A stretch of 64,000 nt of DNA from Photobacterium pectinilyticum. Lineage in GTDB: Bacteria; Pseudomonadota; Gammaproteobacteria; Enterobacterales; Vibrionaceae. The stretch covers positions 12,727-76,726 of the forward strand of contig NZ_JANEYT010000012.1 of the NCBI RefSeq assembly GCF_024357955.1, in the 5' to 3' direction. The position numbers and the translations under genes are program-made. Each line of letters begins with the position of its first letter. Positions within the stretch are counted from its first letter, which is position 1. Of the stretch, positions 26,344-36,183 are shown in pieces. Below the pieces are notes generated by a model. That model was not told where the DNA came from. It saw only the letters and a program-made list of their open reading frames with translations, and did not search any database.

Positions 26344-28515
26344 ATGGACGTTTCACTTCTGTTAGATGGCCTAAATGACAAGCAACGCGAGGCGGTGGCG
26401 GCACCGTTGGGTAACCACCTGGTTTTGGCCGGCGCCGGGAGTGGTAAAACCCGGGTTTTGGTCCATCGCATTGCCTGGTTGATGACGATAGAGCAAGCCT
26501 CGCCTTACTCCATCATGTCGGTAACCTTTACCAACAAGGCAGCCGCTGAGATGCGCGGCCGGATCAATGAGTTGATGCACGGTTCGTCGGCAGGTATGTG
26601 GAACGGCACCTTCCATGGCCTGTGTCACCGCATGCTGCGCGCCCACTATTTGGATGCCAACTTGCCGGAAGATTTCAATATCCTCGATTCTGACGATCAG
26701 ATGCGTTTGATGCGCCGTTTAATCAAGGCCCAGAATCTTGACGAGAAGCAGTGGCCGGCCCGCCAGGCAGTGTGGTATGTCAATGGCAAGAAAGACGAAG
26801 GTCTGCGTCCACAGCACATTGACTCGTTCAATGACCCGGTCGAGCAAACCTGGCTGCGTCTTTATACTGCCTATCAGGAAGCATGTGATCGTGCTGGTTT
26901 GGTCGATTTCGCCGAGTTGCTATTGCGTGCCTTCGAGTTGCTGCAGCGTAGCAAGCATATCCGTGAACACTATCAGGCTCGCTTTAAGCACATTCTGGTG
27001 GATGAATTCCAGGATACCAACAACATCCAGTTTGCCTGGTTGCGCCTGATGGCCGGTCCGGACTGTAATGTGATGATTGTGGGTGATGATGACCAGTCAA
27101 TTTACGGCTGGCGTGGCGCCAAGGTGGAGAACATCCAGCGCTTCCTCAATGATTTCAAGGGGGCTAGTTCGATCTTCCTTGAGCAAAACTACCGTTCGAC
27201 CGCTAACATCCTGAAAGCGGCCAATGGCTTGATCGCCAACAACAACGAGCGAATGGGCAAGAATCTGTGGACCGATGGTGCTGAAGGTGAGCTGATCTCT
27301 ATTTATTCGGCCTTCAACGAGCTCGATGAAGCCCGCTTTGTGGTTGGCAAAATCAAAGAGCTGCGCGATCAGGGCGGAGCCTTGAGCGATGCAGCCATGC
27401 TTTATCGTAGCAATGCCCAGTCGCGGGTATTGGAAGAAGCGTTGATCCAGTCGGGAATGCCGTATCGGATTTATGGCGGTATGCGTTTCTTCGAGCGTCA
27501 GGAAATCAAAGATTCCCTGTCGTATTTGCGACTGATTGCCAACCGTAATGATGATGCCTCGTTTGAGCGGGTAGTGAATACCCCGACCCGTGGCTTGGGC
27601 GATCGCACACTGGAAACAATCCGCATGACAGCCCGTGACCGCGGAGCGACCATGTGGCAAGCCAGTGTTGCCTTGCTGGAAGAGCAAGTGCTGGCTGGCC
27701 GTGCAGCCAATTCGCTGCGCCGCTTTATCGAACTGGTCAATGCTCTGGAAGATGATACCCGCGAGCTGCCGCTGTATCAGCAAACCGATGAAGTGATCCG
27801 TAATTCTGGCCTACGTGCGATGTACGAGCAGGAAAAAGGCGAGAAAGCCCAGGCACGAATCGAAAACCTTGAGGAACTGGTCACCGCAACCCGCCAGTTC
27901 GAGATCCCGGAAGAAGCCGAGGAGATGAGCCCGTTGTCGGCGTTCTTGTCCCATGCTGCGCTGGAAGCGGGCGAAGGTCAGGCTGATGAGTTCGATGATG
28001 CTGTCCAGCTGATGACCATGCACAGTGCCAAGGGGTTGGAATTCCCGGTGGTATTTATGGTTGGCGTCGAAGAAGGGATGTTCCCGAGTTCGCGCACTAC
28101 CGAGGAAGTGGGCCGCTTGGAAGAGGAGCGCCGCTTGTGCTACGTGGGTATGACCCGTGCTATGCAGAAGCTCTACATTTCCTATGCGGAGATGCGTCGT
28201 TTGTACGGCAAGGACAACTTCCATAAACCGTCGCGTTTTATCCGCGAGATCCCGGAAGAGTTTATCGAAGAAGTACGGATGAAGGCCAAGGTGTCACGAC
28301 CTGCCAGCAGCGGTCGCTTCAGCCAGACCCAGGTCAACGATAACTTTAACCAAACGGGTTATACCCTTGGTCAGCGGGTCAAGCACCCGAAATTTGGTGA
28401 GGGGACCATCATCAACTTTGAGGGAAGCGGTGCCCAGAGCCGGGTACAGGTAGCCTTCAATGGTGAGGGCATCAAATGGTTGGTGACCCAATATGCCAAG
28501 CTTGAGCCGATGTAA
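26344..28515 (+). CDS. uvrD: DNA helicase II
   Basis: A 723-residue superfamily 1A 3'-5' helicase for nucleotide excision and mismatch repair. Walker A is AGAGSGKT near residue 30, motif II is VDEFQDTN, motif III is GDDDQSIYGWRGA, motif IV is EQNYRST, and motif V/VI are TMHSAKGLEFP and YVGMTRAMQKL. It matches E. coli UvrD along the full length, including the C-terminal Tudor-like KFGEGTI segment that binds RNA polymerase. A LexA-like box lies in its promoter. Confidence 0.97.
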   Translation: MDVSLLLDGLNDKQREAVAAPLGNHLVLAGAGSGKTRVLVHRIAWLMTIEQASPYSIMSVTFTNKAAAEMRGRINELMHGSSAGMWNGTFHGLCHRMLRAHYLDANLPEDFNILDSDDQMRLMRRLIKAQNLDEKQWPARQAVWYVNGKKDEGLRPQHIDSFNDPVEQTWLRLYTAYQEACDRAGLVDFAELLLRAFELLQRSKHIREHYQARFKHILVDEFQDTNNIQFAWLRLMAGPDCNVMIVGDDDQSIYGWRGAKVENIQRFLNDFKGASSIFLEQNYRSTANILKAANGLIANNNERMGKNLWTDGAEGELISIYSAFNELDEARFVVGKIKELRDQGGALSDAAMLYRSNAQSRVLEEALIQSGMPYRIYGGMRFFERQEIKDSLSYLRLIANRNDDASFERVVNTPTRGLGDRTLETIRMTARDRGATMWQASVALLEEQVLAGRAANSLRRFIELVNALEDDTRELPLYQQTDEVIRNSGLRAMYEQEKGEKAQARIENLEELVTATRQFEIPEEAEEMSPLSAFLSHAALEAGEGQADEFDDAVQLMTMHSAKGLEFPVVFMVGVEEGMFPSSRTTEEVGRLEEERRLCYVGMTRAMQKLYISYAEMRRLYGKDNFHKPSRFIREIPEEFIEEVRMKAKVSRPASSGRFSQTQVNDNFNQTGYTLGQRVKHPKFGEGTIINFEGSGAQSRVQVAFNGEGIKWLVTQYAKLEPM

Positions 28516-28566
28516 ACGCTCAAAAGAGCAATCGCTGGTTCGATGTTAGTCAAATGACGAAAACAC

Positions 28567-28595
28567 AACCCGTGGCATCTGCCACGGGTTTTTTT
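28567..28595 (+). terminator. uvrD terminator
   Basis: An 11-pair stem AACCCGTGGCA/TGCCACGGGTT followed by seven T in all. It may also act weakly for ggt on the minus strand. Confidence 0.9.
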
Positions 28596-28636
28596 ATGCC
28601 GGTTTACTCAGTGGTGCTGTGTATCCAGCGGTGATC

Positions 28637-30406
28637 TTATTTTGCGATGACTTTGCCTTCTCGGCGCGGATCGGCAGCACCGGTCAGGTTTTTGCTGTTG
28701 AGCTTGATGGCCTGAACACCAGAGTTGAGCTCCTTGACCTGTACCTCGAAGCCGAGGGTTTCCAGCTGTGGCGCCCAGCTTTCTGCATCGGTACCGGCTT
28801 CCAGCTCAAACGGGCCGAAGCGGTTGTTCATGTTAGGCAGGTTGATGGCTTGTTGCAGCTCCAGCCCCCAATCGAGGTGGGCGACTAGGGTCTTGGCAAC
28901 GTAACCAATGATTTGACTGCCGCCCGGTGAGCCGATAGCCAGGTAGGGCTTGCCTTTTTGCATCACGATGGTCGGTGCCATGGAGGATCGGGGGCGCTTG
29001 CCGGGCTCGACCCGGTTGGCAATCGGCTTGCCGTTGTCATGGCTACGGAAGGAAAAGTCGGTCAGCTCGTTGTTGAGCAAAAAGCCGCGCACCATTACCC
29101 GGGAGCCAAACCCGTTCTCGATGGTGGTGGTCATGGAAATCACGTTACGGTTCTTATCGACGATTGAAAAGTGACTGGTCGAGGGCAGCTCGATTGATTC
29201 ATCCATGGCATAGCGCATGGCGTGATCCCACTGCGGGGTGCCCGCTTCGGCTTTGGCCAAGGTTTTGTCCGTGTTGAGCAAGGCTGCCCGCTGTTGGAGG
29301 TAGTCACCCGCTAGCAACCCCTTGGTGGGCATTGGTACATAATCGCTGTCGGCCATATAGTGACCGCGGTCGGCAAAGGCGAGGCGGGAGGCATCGCCGA
29401 GCAAGCGCCAGCTGGTCAGGTTGTCCGGCCCCAACTCCGCAAGCGGATAGTGGCTGAGCATTCCCATGATCTGACCCAGCGTCAGGGCGCCAGAGCTTGG
29501 TGGCCCCATCCCGCAGATCTCGTACTGGCGGTAAGGCGCGCAGATGGCAGGCCGCTCCTTGACCTGATAAGTGGCGAGATCCATGGTGCTGAGGACGCCC
29601 GGGTTGCCAGGTGCCGTACGTACCGCCTTGACGATATCTTTGGCTATCTCGCCGGTGTAGAAGGCGCTGGCTCCGCGCTCGGCGATTTGGCGCAAGGTAT
29701 CGGCATATTCCTGGTTCTTCAGCGTTTGGCCGGCCTGAATCGGTGAGCCATCGTTATTGAAGAAATAGGCTTTGGTTGCCTCGAAGCGTTGCAGGTGGGT
29801 TTGGTCTTTTTCGACCAGTGACGCCAACCTTGGGCTGACGGTGAAGCCGTCTTTGGCAAGCTGGATCGCTGGTTCGAACAGTTTCTTCCAATCCAATTTA
29901 CCGTGACGCTGATGGGTATACCACATCAGTCTGACGGTGCCCGGGGTGCCGACCGAGCGGCCACCGACGACGGCATCGAAGAATTGCAGAGGCTGGCCCT
30001 TGTTATCCTGAAATAGCAGGGGAGTGACGGCGAACGGTGCCGTTTCTCGGCCATCAAAGGTGGTAAGGGCTGCCTTTTTTTGATCCCAATACACCATAAA
30101 TGCTCCGCCACCGATACCGGAGGATTGGGGCTCGGTCAGGCCCAGTACCAATTGGGTGGCGACCATGGCATCGATAGCGTTGCCGCCCTGACGTAAAATG
30201 TCAGCGCCGGCTTCACTGGCGTATGGATTGGCAGAGGCGATCATCCAGTCTTTGCCCGTCACTGCTTTCTGTTCGGTGAGTCCGGTGGCAGCTTCCGGGG
30301 CGAGTTGATCCGTACTTTGTTGGCTGTCTTTGGCAAAGGTGGATGTCGGCAGGGTCAGCAGGCAGGCTGACAATAGGACGACCCGGTGTCGGTGATTCCA
30401 TTCCAT
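28637..30406 (-). CDS. ggt: Gamma-glutamyltransferase (Ntn hydrolase), periplasmic
   Basis: A 589-residue preproenzyme that cleaves gamma-glutamyl bonds of glutathione in the periplasm. A Sec signal peptide (residues 1-25) ends in STFA. The autocleavage/catalytic site is the Thr in STSHFSIVDKNRN, which splits the chain into large and small subunits. The small subunit shows the substrate motifs ISMTTTIENGFGS and RPRSSMAPTI and the oxyanion GSPGGSQI. AGGAG lies nine bases before the ATG. It is downstream of rarD-rhtC on the same strand but 120 bp away, so probably a separate unit. Confidence 0.94.
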   Translation of the reverse strand: MEWNHRHRVVLLSACLLTLPTSTFAKDSQQSTDQLAPEAATGLTEQKAVTGKDWMIASANPYASEAGADILRQGGNAIDAMVATQLVLGLTEPQSSGIGGGAFMVYWDQKKAALTTFDGRETAPFAVTPLLFQDNKGQPLQFFDAVVGGRSVGTPGTVRLMWYTHQRHGKLDWKKLFEPAIQLAKDGFTVSPRLASLVEKDQTHLQRFEATKAYFFNNDGSPIQAGQTLKNQEYADTLRQIAERGASAFYTGEIAKDIVKAVRTAPGNPGVLSTMDLATYQVKERPAICAPYRQYEICGMGPPSSGALTLGQIMGMLSHYPLAELGPDNLTSWRLLGDASRLAFADRGHYMADSDYVPMPTKGLLAGDYLQQRAALLNTDKTLAKAEAGTPQWDHAMRYAMDESIELPSTSHFSIVDKNRNVISMTTTIENGFGSRVMVRGFLLNNELTDFSFRSHDNGKPIANRVEPGKRPRSSMAPTIVMQKGKPYLAIGSPGGSQIIGYVAKTLVAHLDWGLELQQAINLPNMNNRFGPFELEAGTDAESWAPQLETLGFEVQVKELNSGVQAIKLNSKNLTGAADPRREGKVIAK

Positions 30407-30527
30407 GGGGGAGTACTCCTTACTTAAGCTGTAGCTAGCCTAAGTAAGGTAAGTGGTGGTGTCTAACGGTTGACTGTTTTTTGTGCAGCGGGTCAACCTG
30501 TGTGAGGCATTCTAGTCGTCGCGTTGA

Positions 30528-31187
30528 CTACGCGATAATGCTGATCAGGATCAGGCTACCGATAAGGGTGAACAAGGCGCCACAGGTGGCATCAATCCAT
30601 GGTGTCCATCGCTGCAGCTTTTGTTGTAGGCGAGCACCGGTCAATAGCCAGGCCAGCAGGGCAAACCACAGAAACGAGGTTCCCCACAACAAGCCGATTG
30701 CCGTCGCTTTGCCACCCAAAGACATACTGGCGGGCACCAAGGTTGATAATAAGCTGATAAAGAAAACCAGAGCTTTGGGGTTGAGGATATTGGTGGTAAA
30801 GCCCTTGGCCAGTGCTTGTTTACGGTTAGCAAGCACTTGCTTATCTTGTTTGGCTGTTTGTTGTTCTGCTGGCTGATAGCGCTGCTGGTAGTGTTGCCAC
30901 GTGCCTTTGAGCGCGCCGATCCCAAGCCACAGCAGGTAACTGCCGCCAGCAGCTTGCAGCAGTGTAAATAACATAGGGTGCTGGTGGATGAGCAAACTCG
31001 CACCGGTCAGGCTGAGGATAGAATGGAGCAGGATCCCCAATGACAAGCCGAGGGCGATCATAATCCCGGTCTGGCGGCCGTAGCGGCCGGCATTTTGTAC
31101 CACCAAGGCGAAGTCGGGCCCCGGACTCATCAGGGCGACGATATGGACAGTTACCAGAGTGGCGAGGGTGGTCATTTCATTGATCAT
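30528..31187 (-). CDS. rhtC: LysE/RhtB-family amino-acid exporter, RhtC-like
   Basis: A 219-residue inner-membrane protein with six hydrophobic helices and the family motif VHIVALMSPGPDFALVVQNA near residues 14-33. A Gln-rich cytoplasmic loop (about 105-120) joins the halves; NPKALVFFISLLSTLVP follows. In E. coli rhtC (threonine export) is next to recQ, as here, which supports the name; the exported amino acid is not certain. It starts inside the end of rarD (ATGA overlap). Confidence 0.8.
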   Translation of the reverse strand: MINEMTTLATLVTVHIVALMSPGPDFALVVQNAGRYGRQTGIMIALGLSLGILLHSILSLTGASLLIHQHPMLFTLLQAAGGSYLLWLGIGALKGTWQHYQQRYQPAEQQTAKQDKQVLANRKQALAKGFTTNILNPKALVFFISLLSTLVPASMSLGGKATAIGLLWGTSFLWFALLAWLLTGARLQQKLQRWTPWIDATCGALFTLIGSLILISIIA

Positions 31188-32107
31188 GCTTGCTTAGCCT
31201 TGCTCTTTTGTTGTTTGCGGGTATTGCGATGGTGTCTCAGACCGTCTGAACTGAATAAGATCAGCGCCGCCCAGATAAAGGCAAAGGTATAGCCTTTATC
31301 GACAGTAAATTTTTCGTCATAGACAGTAATCGCCAACAGGAACATCAGGCTCGGGCCGATGTACTGGAAAAAGCCTAGCGTTGAGAGCTTGAGCTTGGTG
31401 GCTGCACCAGTAAAGCACAATAGTGGCACAGTGGTGACTATGCCGGCTGCCATTAGCAGCAGATTAGTGGTCATCGGGTTGACGGACCAGTCCGATGTTG
31501 GACTGGTGGCAAAAAGAAAGACGTAGCCGAGCGCCAGAGGCAACAACAAGCTGGTTTCCATAAACAGCCCCGTGGCCGCATCAAGGTTAACTTTTTTGCG
31601 CAGCAGGCCGTAGAGGCCGAAGCTAGCAGCTAATGCCAGTGCGATCCACGGTAATGAGCCGAACTGGATCAGTTGGACTGCCACACCAGTTGCTGCCAGT
31701 GCTACAGCAACCCATTGCAGCGGCCGTAGGCGCTCGCCGAGGAAAAGCATCCCGAGCAAGACATTGAGCAGTGGGTTGATGTAATACCCCAGGCTGGCAT
31801 CGAGCATGTAGTTGTTGTTGACTGCCCAGATGAAAATCAGCCAATTTCCTCCGACCAGCAATGAGGTTGCCAGCAATAGCATGACCACTTTCGGTCGACC
31901 TAATACGGCCCGTACTTGCCCCCATCCCTTGCTAACCATCAATATTAGTGCAAGAAACACGAACGACCAGATCACCCGGTGGCTGAGGATCTCCATTGCA
32001 CTTACATGCTGGAGGGACTTGAAATAGATCGGGGCGACACCCCACATGGTGTAGGCCGACAGGGCGAGGATGACGCCGCGCTGGGTCCGGGTATTTTGCG
32101 CTTCCAT
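31184..32107 (-). CDS. rarD: RarD, EamA-type transporter
   Basis: A 307-residue inner-membrane protein with ten predicted helices in two EamA repeats. It matches RarD by AYTMWGVAPIYFKSLQHVSA.EILSHRV and YYINPLLNVLLGMLFLGERL. The transported compound is unknown; the family is named after chloramphenicol resistance in Pseudomonas. It forms a two-gene unit with rhtC and diverges from recQ across a 246-bp gap. Confidence 0.92.
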   Translation of the reverse strand: MEAQNTRTQRGVILALSAYTMWGVAPIYFKSLQHVSAMEILSHRVIWSFVFLALILMVSKGWGQVRAVLGRPKVVMLLLATSLLVGGNWLIFIWAVNNNYMLDASLGYYINPLLNVLLGMLFLGERLRPLQWVAVALAATGVAVQLIQFGSLPWIALALAASFGLYGLLRKKVNLDAATGLFMETSLLLPLALGYVFLFATSPTSDWSVNPMTTNLLLMAAGIVTTVPLLCFTGAATKLKLSTLGFFQYIGPSLMFLLAITVYDEKFTVDKGYTFAFIWAALILFSSDGLRHHRNTRKQQKSKAKQA

Positions 32108-32353
32108 GATTACCTGAAAAGTTGGTGCCGAGCTGGCAGGAGAGAAATAAATATTCAGTTGTGTATGCAGGCGCAGTATAAATCGTGATCGATCCCAATA
32201 CTATTGTCTTTTTCATCAGCAAACTCAGCCTCGGGCTACGGAAATGAATTGAACCAGGGGTGACTCCCATCGGCGATCTGAATGGTATAGAATAGCCAGC
32301 CTTGTCCATCTTCAGGTGCCCCGTGTCGGGTCACCCGCGCCAATGAGAACGTT

Positions 32354-34198
32354 ATGCCAGCAAGCCAGCCGTGCAAGACCGAAAGCCCTATGACCTGTGA
32401 ACAGGTGCTGCAGGATGTGTTCGGCTACCAGCAGTTCCGCGAGGGTCAGCAATCTGTTATCGAGGCGGCGGTGTCCGGGCAGGATTGTTTGGTGATCATG
32501 CCGACCGGTGGCGGCAAGTCGCTGTGCTACCAAATTCCGGCCTTGTTGCGTGATGGGTTGACACTGGTGGTGTCTCCCTTGATTTCCCTGATGAAAGATC
32601 AGGTGGACCAGCTTAAGGCCAACGGGGTGGCTGCCGCCTGTATAAATTCCACCATGTCGTGGGAAGAAGTACAGGGTACCTTTCAGGCGATGGAACAAGG
32701 CCAGATCAAGTTGGTTTATGTCTCGCCAGAGCGCCTGCTTGGCCGTGATTTCTCCGAGCGGCTGGCCAGCTTGCCATTGAGCATGGTTGCCGTGGATGAA
32801 GCGCACTGTATCTCGCAGTGGGGGCATGATTTTAGGCCGGAATACGCCGCTCTTGGCAGTATGCGTCAGGCATTTCCCGATGTACCAGTGATCGCCCTGA
32901 CGGCAACAGCGGATGATACCACTCGGCAGGATATCATTGCCCGTTTGGCCCTACAGGCCCAGCATACCTATCTCGGCAGTTTCGACCGGCCGAATATCCG
33001 TTACACCCTGCAGGAAAAATACAAGCCGATGGCCCAGCTGACCCGCTATTTAGCTGGGGTGCGCGGCCAGTGCGGTATTATCTACTGCAATAGCCGCAAA
33101 CGGGTGGAGCAGATCAGCGAAAAGTTAAATGAGAGTGGGATCCGTGCTGCTGGCTATCATGCCGGGATGGGTCATGACGAGCGAGCTTGGGTACAGGAAG
33201 CTTTCCAGCGTGATGATGTGCAAATTGTGGTGGCGACGGTGGCATTCGGCATGGGGATCAACAAGCCCAACGTCCGTTTCGTGGTTCATTATGATATCCC
33301 GCGTAACATTGAATCCTATTATCAGGAAACCGGACGGGCAGGCCGAGACGGCTTACCGGCTGAAGCGATCCTGTTTTACGACCCGTCAGATTTAGCCTGG
33401 CTACGGCGCTGCCTGGATGAGAAAGAAGACGGTGCCCAGAAGTTGGTGGAAAGCCACAAGCTCAATGCCATGGGAGCCTTTGCCGAGGCCCAAACCTGTC
33501 GGCGGCAGGTGTTGCTCAATTACTTTGGTGAAGCGCGGGAAGAACCTTGCGGTAACTGCGATGTGTGTCTCGACCCGCCCAAGCATTTTGATGCCTTGGA
33601 AGTGTCGCAAAAGGCACTTTCCTGTGTCTACCGGGTTAACCAAGGTTTCGGTATTACCCATGTGGTGGAAGTGCTGCGCGGCATGCAGAACCAGCGTATT
33701 CGTGAATATGGCCACGATAAACTGAGTACTTATGGTATTGGCCGCGAGCATAGCCATGAGTTTTGGGTCAGTATTTTACGCCAGCTGATCCACCGTGGTT
33801 TCCTGACCCAGAACATTGTCCGCAGTTCGATATTGCAGCTGACGGCCAAAGCTCGCGAAGTACTGCGCGGGGAAATCCCCCTTGAGCTGGCCGTGCCGAG
33901 GCTGGATATTGCTGCCCGCAGTGCCAAGAGCGACAAAATGGCCAACCGCCAGTACGACAAAAAGCTGTTCGCTAAACTACGTAAGCTACGCAAGGCCATT
34001 GCCGACGAAGAAGATTTGCCGCCGTACGTGGTATTCAATGATGCCAGTTTGATGGAGATGGCTGAGCGTTTGCCGACTTCGGCGGGTGAGCTGCTGTCGG
34101 TCAATGGTGTTGGCCACCGCAAGTTGGAAAAATACGGCAACGTCTTTTTGGGACTGATTGAAGATCATCTGACTGCAGGTGAAGAGGTCGGTTTCTGA
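32354..34198 (+). CDS. recQ: ATP-dependent DNA helicase RecQ
   Basis: A 614-residue 3'-5' helicase of the RecF recombination pathway. Motif 0 is [10 protein letters not shown], Walker A is MPTGGGKS, motif II is DEAH ([20 protein letters not shown]) and motif VI is [10 protein letters not shown]. The zinc site is formed by C(RR)...CGNCDVC, followed by a winged helix and a C-terminal HRDC domain (about 530-605). ATG 32354 gives the E. coli-like N-terminal length; ATG 32390 is a less likely alternative. Confidence 0.96.
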   Translation: MPASQPCKTESPMTCEQVLQDVFGYQQFREGQQSVIEAAVSGQDCLVIMPTGGGKSLCYQIPALLRDGLTLVVSPLISLMKDQVDQLKANGVAAACINSTMSWEEVQGTFQAMEQGQIKLVYVSPERLLGRDFSERLASLPLSMVAVDEAHCISQWGHDFRPEYAALGSMRQAFPDVPVIALTATADDTTRQDIIARLALQAQHTYLGSFDRPNIRYTLQEKYKPMAQLTRYLAGVRGQCGIIYCNSRKRVEQISEKLNESGIRAAGYHAGMGHDERAWVQEAFQRDDVQIVVATVAFGMGINKPNVRFVVHYDIPRNIESYYQETGRAGRDGLPAEAILFYDPSDLAWLRRCLDEKEDGAQKLVESHKLNAMGAFAEAQTCRRQVLLNYFGEAREEPCGNCDVCLDPPKHFDALEVSQKALSCVYRVNQGFGITHVVEVLRGMQNQRIREYGHDKLSTYGIGREHSHEFWVSILRQLIHRGFLTQNIVRSSILQLTAKAREVLRGEIPLELAVPRLDIAARSAKSDKMANRQYDKKLFAKLRKLRKAIADEEDLPPYVVFNDASLMEMAERLPTSAGELLSVNGVGHRKLEKYGNVFLGLIEDHLTAGEEVGF

Positions 34199-34509
34199 AC
34201 CGTTTTCTAAGTCGGTGGGTGTGAAACAGGCAAAAAAATACCGGACAATCTGCGCCCGGTATAAAATGCGTATTAGATACAAACAGGGGCTTGGCCCCAG
34301 CATGATCTGTTCGCTACAAAACAGCTTGCGTATTTGGTGAGAATGTTAAATTCACCGATTGCTTACCGGGTCTCCCCAATCAGCAACACTTTCATAAAAC
34401 CATGAACCTCCCCCCCTTGGCTAGGGGCTAGTTATTGCTTGATACTCACAGAAACAATTGGTTACAGGAAATTTCCTGCAGCTAAGCATTGCTAAAAGGA
34501 ATACGCGCT
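34199..34509. other. recQ downstream gap
   Basis: 311 bp without a plus-strand gene. It holds a terminator that works only on the minus strand (34232-34262), a GGGGC/GCCCC mini-hairpin near 34285-34300, and the ribosome site of the next gene. Confidence 0.6.
34232..34262 (-). terminator. Orphan minus-strand terminator
   Basis: ATACCGG (34238-34244) pairs with CCGGTAT (34256-34262). On the minus strand the stem is followed by seven U (A-run 34232-34238). On the plus strand no T run follows, so it does not look like a recQ terminator. No annotated minus-strand gene lies immediately upstream, which hints at a short minus-strand RNA from 34265-34500. Confidence 0.55.
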
Positions 34510-34795
34510 ATGGCAATAAGTTCGCACTATTGGTGTCGACGGTTGGATACCGCAGTAAGACTGTTAGAGCTCGGCGGGCCTGAGTTCGACTATGATAGCT
34601 TTACCGAAGTGGCAGATATGTTGCTTCAGGGGCTGGGGATCACGGTTAGACTTGCATGTATGGCTGGTGGACTTTGAAGGCTGCCGTTTGCTGCTGAAAG
34701 GTGAGCACTACAGTGGCCAGATGTGGCTAGAAGGGCTCGACAGTGAAGCACAAGAAACACTGTTATTCCTCGCTGGATTGCTGGGTGAGCGGTGA
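34510..34795 (+). pseudogene. DUF3630-like gene broken by one frameshift
   Basis: ATG 34510 follows AAAAGGA and gives MAISSHYWCRRLDTAVRLLE, with GPEFDYDSFTEVADMLLQGLGITV. Near 34646-34651 the frame must change by one base to continue as DLHVWLVDFEGCRLLLKGEH, ending ...ETLLFLAGLLGER. Together they form one small acidic domain that I take to be the DUF3630 family known next to recQ in Vibrionaceae. The span is 286 nt, one base over a multiple of three. It is either a fresh pseudogene or a sequencing error; the function is unknown. Confidence 0.7.
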
Positions 34796-34913
34796 TACTC
34801 TAGGCAAAGCGGTGGTTTGCTGTATAATCCCCGCCTTCGGTTGCTACTGGCGGTGTGAGAGCTGGCGGTAGTGTTTTGGGTTCCCTCTCCCCCAATGACA
34901 AAAAGGTCTGACA

Positions 34914-35609
34914 ATGACGACTTCTCAATTTTTGCCTGTGCAGCAGCGCAAGGCCCTTTCTTTTTTGGTGGTTTTCCACCTGTTGATCATCGCATCAAGC
35001 AACTATTTGGTTCAGCTTCCCTTTACAGTCATGGGATTGCATACCACATGGGGCGCCTTTACCTTTCCGTTTATCTTTCTTGCGACTGACTTGACGGTAC
35101 GTATTTTCGGTGCGGCAATGGCAAGGCAAATTATTCTCAGGGTAATGATGCCAGCGCTGGTGATTTCCTATGTGCTGTCGGTTCTCTTCTATCAAGGGGA
35201 GTATCAGGGCCTAGGCCACCTCGCTGAGTTCAACTTGTTCGTTGCCCGGATTGCGATTGCTAGCTTTATGGCTTACCTGCTGGGGCAAATCATGGATGTG
35301 TCGGTGTTTAACCGGCTGCGCCAGACCAAGCAATGGTGGGTCGCCCCGAGTTGCTCGACCTTGTTCGGTAATGCCCTCGATACCTTAGCCTTCTTCGCTA
35401 TTGCATTTTATAACAGCCCAGATGCATTCATGGCAGAGAACTGGGTCGAGATCGCTCTGGTGGATTATGGTTTTAAATTGCTGATCAGCCTTGGGTTGTT
35501 TGTGCCTATGTACGGGGTGTTGCTCAATTACCTGATTAACAAGCTGACGACCGTGCCGCCAGCCCGACAGAGCAGTGACAAGCAACCGCGCAGCACCTTG
35601 GGCGTCTAG
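34914..35609 (+). CDS. yhhQ: Queuosine precursor transporter YhhQ
   Basis: A 231-residue inner-membrane protein with about six helices. It matches E. coli YhhQ (DUF165/QPTR), which imports preQ0 and preQ1 for queuosine tRNA modification. Shared blocks are SSNYLVQLP, TTWGAFTFPFIFLATDLTVR, RIAIASFMAYLLGQIMDV and FGNALDTLAFFAIAF. AAAGG lies seven bases before the ATG. A TATAAT box is at 34823-34828 without a good -35. No convincing preQ1 riboswitch was found in the short leader. Confidence 0.94.
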   Translation: MTTSQFLPVQQRKALSFLVVFHLLIIASSNYLVQLPFTVMGLHTTWGAFTFPFIFLATDLTVRIFGAAMARQIILRVMMPALVISYVLSVLFYQGEYQGLGHLAEFNLFVARIAIASFMAYLLGQIMDVSVFNRLRQTKQWWVAPSCSTLFGNALDTLAFFAIAFYNSPDAFMAENWVEIALVDYGFKLLISLGLFVPMYGVLLNYLINKLTTVPPARQSSDKQPRSTLGV

Positions 35610-35650
35610 CTTTCCCTTATCAGGGTTTCGCACCATAATAAGCACAGTTT

Positions 35651-35675
35651 AAGGCCAGCATTGCTGGCCTTATTC
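35651..35675 (+). terminator. Hairpin after yhhQ
   Basis: AAGGCCAGC/GCTGGCCTT with an ATT loop, followed by only an interrupted T stretch (attcagttt). It is a weak terminator, so some readthrough into the GNAT gene is likely. Confidence 0.55.
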
Positions 35676-35697
35676 AGTTTGGTATATAGGAGGAATT

Positions 35698-36144
35698 ATG
35701 CATATCCGTGAGGCCAGTACTGAAGAAGCCGTAACGGTGTTGGTCGCGATCACCGAGTTTGCTCGCCCCGCTACCGAAGACGAGCTAAAGCAGAGACTCC
35801 GTGTCCACCGGGCTTTGATTTTAGTGGCTGAGATAGATGGCGAATTGGCTGGGGTCAAGATCGGTTATCAGCTGTCGGAGGATTGTTTTTACAGCTGGCT
35901 GGGTGGCGTTGCACCAGCTGGACGCCGTAGTGGTGTGGCACAGGCCCTGCTCGAGGCTCAGGAGGCATGGGTACTGGCTCAAGGTTATCAGACGCTGAGA
36001 GTGAAATCCCGAAATCGGTTTCCAGCCATGTTGCGCTTATTGTTGAGAAATGGTTATCAAATCGAGCACTTAGAAAAGAAAGACGGTATTGAAGACTTCA
36101 GGTTGCATTTTGTTAAACAACTAAATGACAATAATTCTCAATAA
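35698..36144 (+). CDS. GNAT-family N-acetyltransferase
   Basis: A 148-residue acetyl-CoA-dependent acetyltransferase. The coenzyme-A loop is APAGRRSGVAQAL near residues 76-88, preceded by the beta strand CFYSWLGGV. The C-terminal strand/helix has RVKSRNRFPAMLRLLLRNGY. The ribosome site ATAGGAGGA is excellent. The substrate is unknown. The ryhB promoter overlaps its stop codon region. Confidence 0.88.
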   Translation: MHIREASTEEAVTVLVAITEFARPATEDELKQRLRVHRALILVAEIDGELAGVKIGYQLSEDCFYSWLGGVAPAGRRSGVAQALLEAQEAWVLAQGYQTLRVKSRNRFPAMLRLLLRNGYQIEHLEKKDGIEDFRLHFVKQLNDNNSQ

Positions 36145-36149
36145 AATGC

Positions 36150-36177
36150 TTGCATCTCAAATGAGAATGGTTATTAT
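36150..36177 (+). promoter_or_regulatory. ryhB promoter with Fur box
   Basis: -35 TTGCAT (36150-36155), a 16-bp spacer and -10 TATTAT (36172-36177). Between and over them, 36157-36175 matches the 19-bp Fur consensus at about 12 positions (centre GAGAATGGTTATT). Repression by Fur-iron is inferred from this and from the RyhB family. Confidence 0.72.
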
Positions 36178-36183
36178 TAGCTT

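Noticed and set aside
34800-34913. preQ1 riboswitch before the queuosine-precursor transporter
   Set aside because: The leader was inspected for the short preQ1-I pseudoknot pattern and for an anti-terminator; neither could be drawn.
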